From Gammaproteobacteria bacterium 50_400_T64 (GTDB lineage: Bacteria; Pseudomonadota; Gammaproteobacteria; Pseudomonadales; Porticoccaceae): a stretch of DNA of 64,000 nt. The DNA lies in NCBI GenBank assembly GCA_002162755.1, contig MAAS01000019.1, forward strand, positions 1-64,000, in the 5' to 3' direction. Below, piece by piece: positions 47,210 through 56,588 of this stretch; within the stretch, counting starts at the first letter, position 1, and every line of letters begins with the position of its first letter. Both the position numbers and the translations under genes were made by a program. Below the pieces are notes generated by a model. It ran no database searches and was not told the origin of the DNA. It worked only from the letters and a program-made list of their open reading frames with translations.

Positions 47210-49390
47210 CTAATCCAGATAACTAAAATCGACACCCTGCATTTTTTTGCGATACTCTTCTGTAACCGCTCTGGCATCATTACTACTGGCAATCGCCACC
47301 GGTTTAATCATTACTATCAGCTCTGTTTTACTCTCAATTTTTTCAGCCCCGGAAAAAAGGACGCCGACTATGGGGATATCCTTTAAGAAAGGAATACCCC
47401 GGTCAGCCTTCTGTTTGTTCTCTCGAATCAAACCGCCGAGCACAATAGTTTCCCCACTTTGAACCGCAACACTCGTGGTGATTTCACGCTGAATAATGGT
47501 GGGAGAATCGATACCCGAACTATCCGTTTGATTAACATCATCAACCCGCTGTGTAATATCCATAATCACCATTCCCCCGCTATTAACGCGCGGAGTGACT
47601 TCCAACGTTACGCCAGTGTCACGGTATTGAATTTGACTCGTGGTATTGAGATCGTCAGAGGAGGTATTGGTGGTTTCAGAGGTGCGAATAGGCACTTGAT
47701 CACCAACGCGAATCGTCGCCGTATGGTTGTCGAGCACCATCAATGAGGGCGACGAAAGAACGTTGAGCCGTGAATCGCCAGCCACCGCATTTAATACCGC
47801 CCGCGTATCCGCCGCATCAAATAGCGCATAGGTAAAATCCGCCGGTCTCAGCACGCCATTCAAAGCACCACTAACCACGCCACTGGAGGGAATATTTAGC
47901 CCGCCAACACCGTTGAACCGGCCAGAGCTGTTCTTAAAGAACCACTGCAGACCGTACTTCAATTCTTTATCAAGGGTCACTTCGACAATTGATGCTTCAA
48001 CCAATACTTGAAGGGGCAGCACATCCAGCTTTTTAAGGGCCTTCTCAATACCTTTATAATCGGAAGGGCTAGAAGAAATCACCAGGGCATTATTCTCTAC
48101 ATCAGCAATAATAGTCACATCACCAACATCGAGCACACGTGCCTTGGCGCTTGTTCTCGTACTGCTGCCCGGTTTTGCTACATTATCTTTTTGACTTTTT
48201 GAGCTTGTTCTATTGTCAGAACGTGCCGACTCTCTAAGACCAGACTTGCGTTTGCTATCGAATAATTGACTAAGAATATCCGCCAAATTTTCTGCCCTGC
48301 CATTCTGCACCTGATAAACGTACATATTGGCACCGCTCATATTCTCTGCCTGATCAAGCCGGCGTATCCAGATTTTAGCGGCCTGCAAATACCGTTTTTG
48401 AGCACTGATTACAAGAATGGCATTGAGTCTTTCCATTTCTAAAAAACTCACCAGACCTGCCAATGGCCCCTCTGATTTATCGCCAAATATTGCCTCCAGC
48501 TCAATTAATATAGTCGGCGCATCAACATTTTCAAGGCGGAAAAAACCGACCGATTTACCCTGTAACTGGTCAATATCAAAAACACCAATCGTATGGCGAA
48601 TATTCGACAATTCACCATAGGGCCCTGCCAGCAATAATATATTGTGGTAGTCATCGACTACTACTTTCGTCTTAGTGGTTTTTACAGTTTCAATAATTTT
48701 ACTCATCTGTGCTGCGCCAATAAATTGCAAAGGCACTACTAGCACTTGATATCCATTGGCGGAACTCAGCTTAGTCGTCGCTGCCAAACTGGCCGGGATC
48801 GCGCCATCACTAACAGCAAGGATTTCGTAAAAACCCTGATTTTTTATTAATACCGCACCATTGACTAGCAGCAAGCTTTCTAAGGTTGGCAGTAAAGCAT
48901 CGCGACTAATGGGCTGAGTGGTACGCATCGACACATTGCCATTCACTCCATCATCAATGCTGTAATTCAGTTTAAGAATATCGCCAAGAATAGTTTTCAC
49001 TACTTCTCGAATAGGCGAAGCTTCAAAATTCAAGGTGACATCATTTTTACCACTAGCAATGAAAGACTTGTTAGCCCCTCTCGCTATAAAACGACCATTA
49101 CCCAAATAGGTTTCGCTAGCGGCCCTTTCTGCGTTTGTCCTAAGATCAGTACTACTTTCTCCATTCTCAGCAGCATTTATTTCATGTCGCTCAGCAGCTG
49201 ATACACCAACAATAGCCACGGAGGATTGTGTTTCCACAGCCTGTTGTTTTAACAACTCTTCGTCGACCCTCTCTATCAGAGGCTGTTCAGCACAGGCTCC
49301 CAGAAACAATACGGCACACAAGGCGACTGTGCAGCCGTATTTAAATCGATTCGGCGCTATCAATGCATCAGCACACATTAATTTTTTCAC
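47210..49390 (-). CDS. gspD: GspD, type II secretion secretin (lipoprotein)
   Basis: GspD forms the outer-membrane channel. The 726-residue protein has a signal with a lipobox (CAVLFLGAC), so it appears lipid-anchored, which may replace a GspS pilotin. N0-N3 domains span about residues 95-430 (LNFEASPIREVVKTILGDIL at N0). The secretin core holds VLVEASIVEVTLDKELKYGL near 495, VPIRTSETTNTSS, DTGVTLEVTPRVNSGGMVIM and TSVAVQSGETIVLGGLIREN near 645. A Ser-rich loop (near 395-425) interrupts N3. The start is GTG 49390, with ATG 49378 as alternative. It is the last gene of the gsp operon. Confidence 0.95.
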   Translation of the reverse strand: MKKLMCADALIAPNRFKYGCTVALCAVLFLGACAEQPLIERVDEELLKQQAVETQSSVAIVGVSAAERHEINAAENGESSTDLRTNAERAASETYLGNGRFIARGANKSFIASGKNDVTLNFEASPIREVVKTILGDILKLNYSIDDGVNGNVSMRTTQPISRDALLPTLESLLLVNGAVLIKNQGFYEILAVSDGAIPASLAATTKLSSANGYQVLVVPLQFIGAAQMSKIIETVKTTKTKVVVDDYHNILLLAGPYGELSNIRHTIGVFDIDQLQGKSVGFFRLENVDAPTILIELEAIFGDKSEGPLAGLVSFLEMERLNAILVISAQKRYLQAAKIWIRRLDQAENMSGANMYVYQVQNGRAENLADILSQLFDSKRKSGLRESARSDNRTSSKSQKDNVAKPGSSTRTSAKARVLDVGDVTIIADVENNALVISSSPSDYKGIEKALKKLDVLPLQVLVEASIVEVTLDKELKYGLQWFFKNSSGRFNGVGGLNIPSSGVVSGALNGVLRPADFTYALFDAADTRAVLNAVAGDSRLNVLSSPSLMVLDNHTATIRVGDQVPIRTSETTNTSSDDLNTTSQIQYRDTGVTLEVTPRVNSGGMVIMDITQRVDDVNQTDSSGIDSPTIIQREITTSVAVQSGETIVLGGLIRENKQKADRGIPFLKDIPIVGVLFSGAEKIESKTELIVMIKPVAIASSNDARAVTEEYRKKMQGVDFSYLD

Positions 49391-49476
49391 GTTTCTCTTT
49401 TTCCCATCGTTAAACCCAGACTCAACACCAGGCTATTAAATATATTCAATTTGCACCGAGACTACTTAAACGTCAC

Positions 49477-50067
49477 TCATTTCTTACTTGCAGCCCTGCT
49501 ATTCAAGACTCTTCTCCTCTCCGGTCGGACTGGCGATCTAGCTGATCTTTTCACAGCTCTTTTAGGGGTTTTCTTTGGCTCACTAATCAGTAAACGTAAC
49601 AAGTCTTCTTCTCCATCTTTTATCAGGCCCACCTGATCGGAGCTAATTGCCTCCACCTTCCATCCATCAAGCAACATGCCTAACTCCAGATTTAAGCGCC
49701 TTTCACCTAGCTTTTCACTGAAGATGGCATAGCTTGCCTCACCACTCTTAATCACCCCCACCAACAGCCAGTTTTCAGAAGCCTTGCCCGTCATCAGTGT
49801 TTGTGTTTGCTGAGCAGAATTTTTCGGTTTCCTATCCGAGCTAAACAAAGCCCGCTGCACTAATTCGTCATAATCATCTTGCGGCGACATTTCTACTATT
49901 GCGAGCGTCTCAAAACTGGGCATAGCGCCTGAACGAAGCTGGCCAGCAAGACTACCTTGCAGTGAAAAAAACACCACCTCAGCCAACAATAGAAGTAACA
50001 ACACGATAGTGGCACAACGCAGAGCTGTACCTAGAGGCGTCGAGGCAATCCAGAGCTTATTACTCAT
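49477..50067 (-). CDS. gspC: GspC/XpsN-type inner-membrane component of type II secretion
   Basis: This 196-residue protein links the inner-membrane platform to the secretin. It has one TM near residues 18-38 (CATIVLLLLLLAEVVFFSLQ) and an HR domain (SENWLLVGVIKSGEASYAIF, then RRLNLELGMLLDGWKVEAIS). A basic Ser/Arg-rich tail (PKRAVKRSARSPVRPERRRV) follows. There is no PDZ domain, unlike Vibrio or Klebsiella GspC. Its place between gspM and gspD matches the XpsN-type gene order of Xanthomonas. The 4-bp overlap with gspM indicates coupling. Confidence 0.8.
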   Translation of the reverse strand: MSNKLWIASTPLGTALRCATIVLLLLLLAEVVFFSLQGSLAGQLRSGAMPSFETLAIVEMSPQDDYDELVQRALFSSDRKPKNSAQQTQTLMTGKASENWLLVGVIKSGEASYAIFSEKLGERRLNLELGMLLDGWKVEAISSDQVGLIKDGEEDLLRLLISEPKKTPKRAVKRSARSPVRPERRRVLNSRAASKK

Positions 50068-50669
50068 AGTGCCACCATAATATAAGCACTTAAATCCAGG
50101 CGAATATCGAGGCTATTACGCTTTGCCAAACGCGATGCTGGCCTTGATCGAACTCGCCGATTATTTCTCACAACGCTGCGCCGACTCGTTGCTACGGTCA
50201 GTTTATCGATAAAGATCACTGGGCGTGCCGTTTCAAGCGCATAGAGTATATCGCTTAAATTTTGCGCCTCACCTGTCAAATGTGCTCGTAAACCAATTGC
50301 CTGGGTATCCGGTAAACTGGCGGCTTCATATTCTTGTACGCTAATCAGTTGACCACCGCTATCGGCTACAACCTCGCCAATAAACTCACGTAAATCAGCC
50401 GCCGCCAGTGCCACTTTAGTCGATGAAAACAGTAGCGAATCGTCGCCACTCAAGCGGCCTATTTTAGTTAATTCATCATCGATATTGCTTTCATTCGACA
50501 GCAAGGTCTTGGTAGACAGTAACTGACGTTGCAACATGTCCACCCGCGTCTGACGCAGGTTGATTTGCTCGTACCAGGGCAATACGGCATAAACAACAAT
50601 ACCCGCGAGCAAAACAATCAGTAGACTCATTGCCACAATACGCCGCAGAACAGGGGGCCATTCATTCAT
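50064..50669 (-). CDS. gspM: GspM, type II secretion inner-membrane protein
   Basis: GspM is a platform protein with one TM and a periplasmic ferredoxin-like domain. From ATG 50669 (SD AAGGGGA) it has 201 residues: MNEWPPVLRRIVAMSLLIVL with the TM at about 12-32, then a coiled stretch (LRQTRVDMLQRQLLSTKTLL) and the domain ending DIRLDLSAYIMVAL. It overlaps gspL by 8 bp. An in-frame start at 50735 would lie deep inside gspL and is unlikely. Confidence 0.85.
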   Translation of the reverse strand: MNEWPPVLRRIVAMSLLIVLLAGIVVYAVLPWYEQINLRQTRVDMLQRQLLSTKTLLSNESNIDDELTKIGRLSGDDSLLFSSTKVALAAADLREFIGEVVADSGGQLISVQEYEAASLPDTQAIGLRAHLTGEAQNLSDILYALETARPVIFIDKLTVATSRRSVVRNNRRVRSRPASRLAKRNSLDIRLDLSAYIMVAL

Positions 50670-51924
50670 TGGCACGTCCCCTTGCAACTTGCGCTTCACG
50701 GTCAACTCTAGCCGCAGAAGAGTTTTCATCGTCAAGCCTTGCAGCCTTATTAGATAATTGCATTTTTATCTGAAAACGCTCCTTTGCGGTACGCGAGTTT
50801 CGCGTTACCGAGGACGCGAATTCGACTTGATGAAAGGCTTCCTGAGACTCAAGCTTTTCAATAAGGTCTGAGGATTTATCAGACTCACCCTCAATTTCAA
50901 CGGATTCACCTCTAATGGTGACACGAGTCAACCAGGTATTATCAGGAATGACTTGTGTTAAATTATGTAAAATAATTAATTTTTCAAGTTCAGTGTTTTT
51001 TCGCGTTACTAGGGCATCGTGAATATCAAGCCTTATCACCAAACGTGCTTGCTTAGCTCTAACAACTTTACTTTTATCCAGTAAGGCATTGACCTCTTTA
51101 TTGAGTGCGTCAATCTGTTTTTCATAAAGCCAAACAGGAAGGATTAGCACTGTCATCAATAAGGCAATGACCAGTGCAACCGCGATCTGATTAGTACCAT
51201 TCCATACTTTTTCTTTTAATGGGCGCTTATCAAGTGGCAATAAATTCGACGCCACGGAAAATGCTTTATCGCATGTTTTATCTGTTCTTTGTTGTACTTG
51301 CGCAACGTTAAGACCTAGACTTTCACACTGCTCTAGCAGAATTTCAAGCTCAGTTTTTTCAAGACAAACAAGGCGTAGTTTTAATTTACCGGCCTGCTGA
51401 TCTTTTTGCAGAACTTCATAGCTGTAACAAACATTATTTTTAGCAAAAGGACTCAGGCGATCAATCTCATGGGCTAACACGCTGTCGATATCGCTATCAC
51501 TGACCAGCGGCAAACTAATATCTCGAATCAATAGATAATCATCGCTCAGCTCCAGCACCACCCGCCCGTGAGCATCAGAGCCCAGCGTGGCTATATTCGC
51601 CATCAATTGCTCTGCGGACAGGGCCTGGTCTTCGATACTCATCTCGAGTGCTGAAATATCGTCTTGGGAAAGAGGGCGTACTGAACAAGCAGGGACTTGC
51701 GAAGAGACAATACGCCCCATGGCTGTTTCTCGCCCCTGCGCCTCAACAGCAAGTTTCAAATGACCCGCATCAAGTGTCAGTCGACACAATGCCTGCTTAC
51801 CTGATAGCGCATTGCGCCAGGACACAGGAAGCAGTAAGGCAAGCTCCGCCAACCAGCTATTAAAAAAATCAGCGCAGGCCTTCAGAAACTGCTGCTGGCG
51901 GTGAGGGGGAATAAATCCAGCCAT
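50662..51924 (-). CDS. gspL: GspL, type II secretion ATPase-anchoring protein
   Basis: GspL has a cytoplasmic actin-like domain that recruits GspE, one TM, and a periplasmic PilN-like domain. The 420-residue protein shows the cytoplasmic part (residues 1-240, with LARDISLPLVSDSDIDS-like LLIRDISLPLVSDSDIDSVL near 150). The TM is near 248-268 (AVALVIALLMTVLILPVWLY), followed by a coiled coil and a ferredoxin-like end (VIPDNTWLTRVTIRGESVEI). It ends in a charged tail that overlaps gspM. Similarity of the C-terminal half to PilN is normal for GspL. Confidence 0.85.
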   Translation of the reverse strand: MAGFIPPHRQQQFLKACADFFNSWLAELALLLPVSWRNALSGKQALCRLTLDAGHLKLAVEAQGRETAMGRIVSSQVPACSVRPLSQDDISALEMSIEDQALSAEQLMANIATLGSDAHGRVVLELSDDYLLIRDISLPLVSDSDIDSVLAHEIDRLSPFAKNNVCYSYEVLQKDQQAGKLKLRLVCLEKTELEILLEQCESLGLNVAQVQQRTDKTCDKAFSVASNLLPLDKRPLKEKVWNGTNQIAVALVIALLMTVLILPVWLYEKQIDALNKEVNALLDKSKVVRAKQARLVIRLDIHDALVTRKNTELEKLIILHNLTQVIPDNTWLTRVTIRGESVEIEGESDKSSDLIEKLESQEAFHQVEFASSVTRNSRTAKERFQIKMQLSNKAARLDDENSSAARVDREAQVARGRANE

Positions 51925-51926
51925 CG

Positions 51927-52883
51927 TTATCGCTCTTCCACACGCATATTAAGCCTTTCCATTTCATGTACTGTTAGCGCATAAGGCTGCGAATAAAGTG
52001 TTTTCACGCTCGCCTTACCTTTATTTTGATTTAACTTAAAGACCGTAGTTTGCCCCCCACGACTATTCTGTTCGATGACGGCCCGTGCCGACAGTGTAAA
52101 TACAGCACTCTTATTTTTCGCTACAAAAGCCTTATCAATAGCGGGTTCAGGCGGCAACGGCAAACCTGAACGATGGGTACGACGACGTTCATTAATATAA
52201 TGTTTCAAACTGCTGACGCTAGCATCGCTCACCGCCAACAACACGGGCAATGGCGCTACTTCAGGGTTAACACCCGAGCTCTTTGAGTAAATCGTCACAT
52301 AAGCTTCAAGTTGCTGATAAATACTTTCACTCATACCCAATACTTTGCGCAGCTCACTCACACTGATAAAAGCGCTGTCTTTGGCGCCATAAGCCAAACC
52401 GGCGGCAAAATAATCTGCATCTTCTGCACCCTGTAAACGAACCAGCTCATCCTCGTCACGCCAATCGGCAATAGCCGCTGCCAAAGCTTCACTTTGCTCA
52501 AGGGGTAAACCCAAAGCCTCGAGTAAACGCGATAATAAAGCGTCGGTCGCTCTGTTTATATCAACCTTGCCACTTTCATTCCAGAGCACGACATCGACTA
52601 TACCCTGCTCGAATGACAAGCTAAATTCTTCGCCATCACCGAGTAAGCGCTGATCATCGGACGCCATTAGCAAATTTGCTAATACCATCTGCGCACCGCT
52701 TTCCGCCAAATGACGCGCCTGGGCTGCCCCGCTCAACTGTCGAGTCGTCTGCGCACTATTTCTGCTGACCTTCGACAAACCTAAAGCCAGAACGGCAAGC
52801 AGAACAATAAACCACAGCACAAGTATTAGCGCTACGCCCCGCTGCTGTCGTAGTGAAGCTGAAGACAAACGCTTCACGAACAA
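51927..52883 (-). CDS. gspK: GspK, minor pseudopilin
   Basis: GspK caps the pseudopilus with GspI and GspJ. The 318-residue protein has the prepilin leader and helix RQQRGVALILVLWFIVLLAV, with cleavage expected after RG. The large insert typical of GspK follows: VLWNESGKVDINRATDALLS and LEQSEALAAAIADWRDEDEL near 120-155, then TIYSKSSGVNPEVAPLPVLL near 200. It lies 2 bp after gspL's start side (immediately upstream of gspL in transcription) and 79 bp after gspJ. Confidence 0.93.
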   Translation of the reverse strand: MFVKRLSSASLRQQRGVALILVLWFIVLLAVLALGLSKVSRNSAQTTRQLSGAAQARHLAESGAQMVLANLLMASDDQRLLGDGEEFSLSFEQGIVDVVLWNESGKVDINRATDALLSRLLEALGLPLEQSEALAAAIADWRDEDELVRLQGAEDADYFAAGLAYGAKDSAFISVSELRKVLGMSESIYQQLEAYVTIYSKSSGVNPEVAPLPVLLAVSDASVSSLKHYINERRRTHRSGLPLPPEPAIDKAFVAKNKSAVFTLSARAVIEQNSRGGQTTVFKLNQNKGKASVKTLYSQPYALTVHEMERLNMRVEER

Positions 52884-52962
52884 AACACGCCAATTACAGA
52901 ACGTTGACGTATTAAACGTGATGCTTCAGCAAGATTTTCTCGGCTCACAACTCGTCCTCTCT

Positions 52963-53709
52963 CTACTCGTCTTTATCACTTTTTGTCGCCTTATTCACGC
53001 TATTAGCTTCACTGGCATAGCGTAGGGCCATCACGATTTCTGGCCATGGCTGATAGACCTCTTGCTCGACAACCCCCACTTTCAGGTTCAGTAATTGAGG
53101 GAGGGGAGAATTTACACGGCTCCCATCAAGGGACATGAGGTTCCACTCGCCAAGCCACTGCGCATCATCATTGGCAAAATCACCGCCCTCAACACCGTAA
53201 TAAGCCAGCACCAGAGTGTCGATATCCGACGCTATCATCAGGCGCTGTCCTGTTTTCCCTTCAATAGTCAGACTCGAGTCAGCGTCAAATGACAGGCTAC
53301 GGTTCGCATCAAAAGGTTGGTAGTCGAGCACCAGTACGTCTTGTTGAGCGCTCTCATCCCAGTCAATTTTTAGAGTCCACCAGTACAGCTCACCGTTGTT
53401 GATAAAACGAGGAAAAGGCGCAACATAGTGGAGGTAACCCTGCCCACCGATAAAACTGTCGGCCATACCGCCGGAGTCCATCCTGACTTTCATCAAACGA
53501 GCACTGCTTATATGGCGGCGCAACATTTGACTCAGCAGAAATTGATGTTCGGCGGCATCCTGTCGGTCAGTAACCTTACGCCAGGTTAGGGATGTCAGAC
53601 GCAAAGCGCCAAGTAGTAAAATAGAAATTATCGCCATAATCACAATGGCAATTTGCAGCTCTACCAGAGTAAAACCCCGGCTACGGCTTGTATTACAGCT
53701 TATCGTCAC
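52963..53709 (-). CDS. gspJ: GspJ, minor pseudopilin
   Basis: This 248-residue pseudopilin has the leader SRSRG and helix FTLVELQIAIVIMAIISILL, where Glu5 of the mature protein is kept. The soluble domain includes FLLSQMLRRHISSARLMKVR near residue 55 and LVLDYQPFDANRSLSFDADS near 122. It forms the tip complex with GspI and GspK. It overlaps gspI by 4 bp and lies in the usual H-I-J-K order. Confidence 0.92.
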   Translation of the reverse strand: MTISCNTSRSRGFTLVELQIAIVIMAIISILLLGALRLTSLTWRKVTDRQDAAEHQFLLSQMLRRHISSARLMKVRMDSGGMADSFIGGQGYLHYVAPFPRFINNGELYWWTLKIDWDESAQQDVLVLDYQPFDANRSLSFDADSSLTIEGKTGQRLMIASDIDTLVLAYYGVEGGDFANDDAQWLGEWNLMSLDGSRVNSPLPQLLNLKVGVVEQEVYQPWPEIVMALRYASEANSVNKATKSDKDE

Positions 53710-54143
53710 AAATCAGCCTCGCCCTTCGCCCTGAGTTGCAAGCTCGAAAGCCGAAATTCTCGCTTATGCAATGCTCCCCAATACACACTCACATCAAGCT
53801 GATAAAGCTGGTGAGTCGCTAATGGGTGATCGGCAATATCAGCGGGGAAAACAGGGTTATCGGCACGACTGCGATAGGGTTTTGATTCCACCACCCAGTC
53901 AAAACCCTCTATGCCACTGTCTCCTTCTGTACTGCCAGTATCGATATAGGTGCCCGAGTCTTTAAGCACACGCAGCTCAGCGAGTTTTGACTCCGCAATT
54001 TGCACAGCCGTGTAGTAGTCGCCACTCAGGGCCGCCAAACGGCTGGACCCCGCCAGAATACGCATAATCACCGTCATGCAGATGACCAATATAGAGAGCG
54101 CAACAACAACCTCTAGCAGTGTGAAGCCTCGGGCTTTTGTCAT
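53706..54143 (-). CDS. gspI: GspI, minor pseudopilin
   Basis: GspI nucleates the pseudopilus tip. From ATG 54143 the leader is MTKARG and the mature helix FTLLEVVVALSILVICMTVI, with Glu5 present. A GTG at 54182 would add 13 residues but has no SD. The rest (RLAALSGDYYTAVQIAESKL AELRVL) is typical. Length is about 145 residues. Confidence 0.9.
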   Translation of the reverse strand: MTKARGFTLLEVVVALSILVICMTVIMRILAGSSRLAALSGDYYTAVQIAESKLAELRVLKDSGTYIDTGSTEGDSGIEGFDWVVESKPYRSRADNPVFPADIADHPLATHQLYQLDVSVYWGALHKREFRLSSLQLRAKGEADL

Positions 54144-54198
54144 TTGTATTGGCGCGGACTTCAAGCGACTGGCCTGTCGCACATGCTAGCAAGGATAC

Positions 54199-54744
54199 TC
54201 ACGGCAGCTCCGCCTCAAGAGAAACCTGATGCTCCACAGGGTCGGGCAAGCTCACTTCCCCGGTCAACCAGTCAACGCGGATATAACGTAAGCTATCACC
54301 CGAGCGCAGCTCAAGCACTGCACCCGAAGAGCTGCCATCTGGATAAAACGCAAGGCGATTACCGCGACTATCGGGCATTTGATTTGAGCCAGTAAAACCG
54401 AACTCTTCATGTGCATTATTATCGGCAGAAACTTGGGAGGCCAGGCTCAAGCCCTCATCGAGAATCACCTGCTCACCATCAACCGAGTAGTAAGATTCCT
54501 CTCGCGTAAAATCGAGGGTAATGATTTTTCCCTGCGCAACCGCCTCACCACGATAGCGTCGAAATACCGTAACAAGCTCTCTACTTTGGGTTTTAAGTTT
54601 TGCACCTTGCAAGCTTCCCCCGAGTCCGGGCGCAACCAGCACCGCGATAATACCCAGCAGTACCAGCACGACCAATAGTTCGAGCAGGGTAAAACCCGAT
54701 TGGCGCTCTACGGACAAAAACTGACGCCGCCACGGTCCATTCAT
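54199..54744 (-). CDS. gspH: GspH, minor pseudopilin
   Basis: This minor pseudopilin has its helix at SGFTLLELLVVLVLLGIIAV after a 17-residue leader (from ATG 54744; the frame is open to 54810). The soluble domain holds RELVTVFRRYRGEAVAQGKI and FTGSNQMPDSRGNRLAFYPD followed by GSSSGAVLELRSGDS, the GspH/FimT family pattern. It lies between gspG and gspI with short spacers. Confidence 0.9.
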   Translation of the reverse strand: MNGPWRRQFLSVERQSGFTLLELLVVLVLLGIIAVLVAPGLGGSLQGAKLKTQSRELVTVFRRYRGEAVAQGKIITLDFTREESYYSVDGEQVILDEGLSLASQVSADNNAHEEFGFTGSNQMPDSRGNRLAFYPDGSSSGAVLELRSGDSLRYIRVDWLTGEVSLPDPVEHQVSLEAELP

Positions 54745-54819
54745 GAGTGGCAAACCGTCGATACTGACATGGCTAAGTAAGGGCGCATCGGGCGAGCAAG
54801 CCAGGAACAATAGACCTGA

Positions 54820-55302
54820 CTATTCCCAACTCAAGACATCGGCATCTTCACCCTCACCGCCCTCTCGACCATCGCGGCCCAGAGAGAACAGATCGAAGTC
54901 ACTGTACTCACCCGGCGAGGCATAGTGATAGGAATTGCCCCAGGGATCGTCGCGAATGACTTTTTTCTTCAGGTAGGGGCCGTTCCAAATACGCGCCGAT
55001 GAGGGTTTTTCAATCAGTGATTTAAGGCCATCTGCCGTACTCGGATAGCGCCCCCCGTCGAGATGGTAGAGGTCGAGAGCCGTGGAAAACTCCTCTATCT
55101 GTAAGATGGCCGCCTTGGTCTTGGAACCCCCGATCTGCTTCAGTACCTGGGGGCCGACCAGGCTTGCCAGAAAGCCGAGAATAACCAGTACTACGAGTAG
55201 CTCGAGCAGGGTAAAGCCGCCCTGTCGCCCGCCACGTTGGCAGCCATTAGCACGACTAGAAAGCACTTTATTAATATCGATTTTTTTATTTAATTTCATC
55301 AA
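54820..55302 (-). CDS. gspG: GspG, major pseudopilin
   Basis: GspG is the repeating subunit of the pseudopilus. The 160-residue protein has an unusually long leader (about 29 residues, basic) before the helix FTLLELLVVLVILGFLASLV. Then come GPQVLKQIGGSKTKAAILQI and DLYHLDGGRYPSTADGLKSL. The C-terminus, PWGNSYHYASPGEYSDFDLF SLGRDGREGGEGEDADV, holds the calcium-binding loop. A shorter leader from an internal start is possible but no good start was seen. Confidence 0.95.
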   Translation of the reverse strand: MMKLNKKIDINKVLSSRANGCQRGGRQGGFTLLELLVVLVILGFLASLVGPQVLKQIGGSKTKAAILQIEEFSTALDLYHLDGGRYPSTADGLKSLIEKPSSARIWNGPYLKKKVIRDDPWGNSYHYASPGEYSDFDLFSLGRDGREGGEGEDADVLSWE

Positions 55303-55367
55303 GTTATAAAACCTAGTTAATTTGAAATATCACCTAATAGCCCTGCGATAAAAACGCCCATTAGCCA

Positions 55368-56588
55368 CTACATGGGCAAATCATTAATACCCAGAATAGC
55401 CACCAATATGGACATAATAATGCCGCCAATAACGATGCCCAGGCCGATAATCATCACCGGCTCGAGTATCGACAACAAACGCTGGCTGGCCGTAGCCACT
55501 TCGTCGTCATAGATGTCGGCTACCCGTATTAACATCTTGTCGAGCTGGCCCGTCTCTTCGCCCACCTGAATCATTTGCAGGGCAAATTCTGGAAATACGC
55601 CCGCTTGTAGCAGGGGTTCGGCGAGCCCACCACCGTCGCGCAAAATACTCGAAGCTGTATTAAGTTTATCGAGTAACACCCTGTTCTGCATACTGTCTTT
55701 TGCCACAGAAATAGCAGGGAGCAAAGCCACACCGCCACCCAGTAGGGTGCCGAGGCTACGGCTAAAGCGCGCCATATTCACTTTCTTGATCAAGTCACTG
55801 AGCAGTGCGAATTGCAGCAGGCGCTCGTCCCGCTGGTACAGCCAGGCGGGGTCCTGCTGTTTTTTGCGCACATAGCCCACACCCAGAGCGATAATAAGAA
55901 TAATCAGCAGGGCGTAGTCTCGTAGGAAGTTGGACACGCCGAGCACAAAGGCCGTTGATGCCGGCAGTGGCGCGTCCATATCTTCAAACAGGGCGGCGAA
56001 TTCAGGCAGTACAAAAAGTACGATAATACCCAGCGACAAGAGGGTTACCCCCACCAGTATCAGCGGATACATTAAGGCCGACTTTAGCTGTTCACGCAGG
56101 GCGTGGGACTTGTCGAGATAGGTCGATAGCTCCATTAAATTTTTGGCCAGATCACCGGACAACTCCGCGGCGCGCACGAAGTTGATATAGAAACTGGCGA
56201 ATAATTGCGATTGCTCACCCAGGGCTTCTGATAGCGACCGGCCGCCGCGCACCGCCGACTGCAGTTCATCGATCAACTCAACCATTAAGGGTTTCGATGA
56301 AACGCCGCCAATAATTTCCAGACTGCGGTCGAGAGACAACCCAGCCCCCACCAGAGTCGATAACTGGCGGGTAAAATCGCCAATATCTTTATGGCCGAGG
56401 GAAGGTTTTCGCAGTGACAAAAAAGCCCTGCCGCTCGCTCGCCCAGCACCCTGTTGAAGCTGGGCAGAAATCGGTATCAGCCCCATGGCCTGCAGCTGAG
56501 TAATGACAGCGGCCTCGGTAGCCCCGGTCATTTGCCCACTGGTCAGCTCGCCCTGGGCGTTGACGGCACGATAGTCGAATTGGGGCAT
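55368..56588 (-). CDS. gspF: GspF, type II secretion platform protein
   Basis: GspF is the polytopic platform protein. From ATG 56588, which shares its A with the gspE stop, it has 406 residues and begins MPQFDYRAVNAQGELTSGQM. Two T2SSF domains follow (DIGDFTRQLSTLVGAGLSLD near 72 and MARFSRSLGTLLGGGVALLP near 272), with TMs near 170, 220 and 375. The end VMIIGLGIVIGGIIMSILVA ILGIND is typical. Confidence 0.95.
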   Translation of the reverse strand: MPQFDYRAVNAQGELTSGQMTGATEAAVITQLQAMGLIPISAQLQQGAGRASGRAFLSLRKPSLGHKDIGDFTRQLSTLVGAGLSLDRSLEIIGGVSSKPLMVELIDELQSAVRGGRSLSEALGEQSQLFASFYINFVRAAELSGDLAKNLMELSTYLDKSHALREQLKSALMYPLILVGVTLLSLGIIVLFVLPEFAALFEDMDAPLPASTAFVLGVSNFLRDYALLIILIIALGVGYVRKKQQDPAWLYQRDERLLQFALLSDLIKKVNMARFSRSLGTLLGGGVALLPAISVAKDSMQNRVLLDKLNTASSILRDGGGLAEPLLQAGVFPEFALQMIQVGEETGQLDKMLIRVADIYDDEVATASQRLLSILEPVMIIGLGIVIGGIIMSILVAILGINDLPM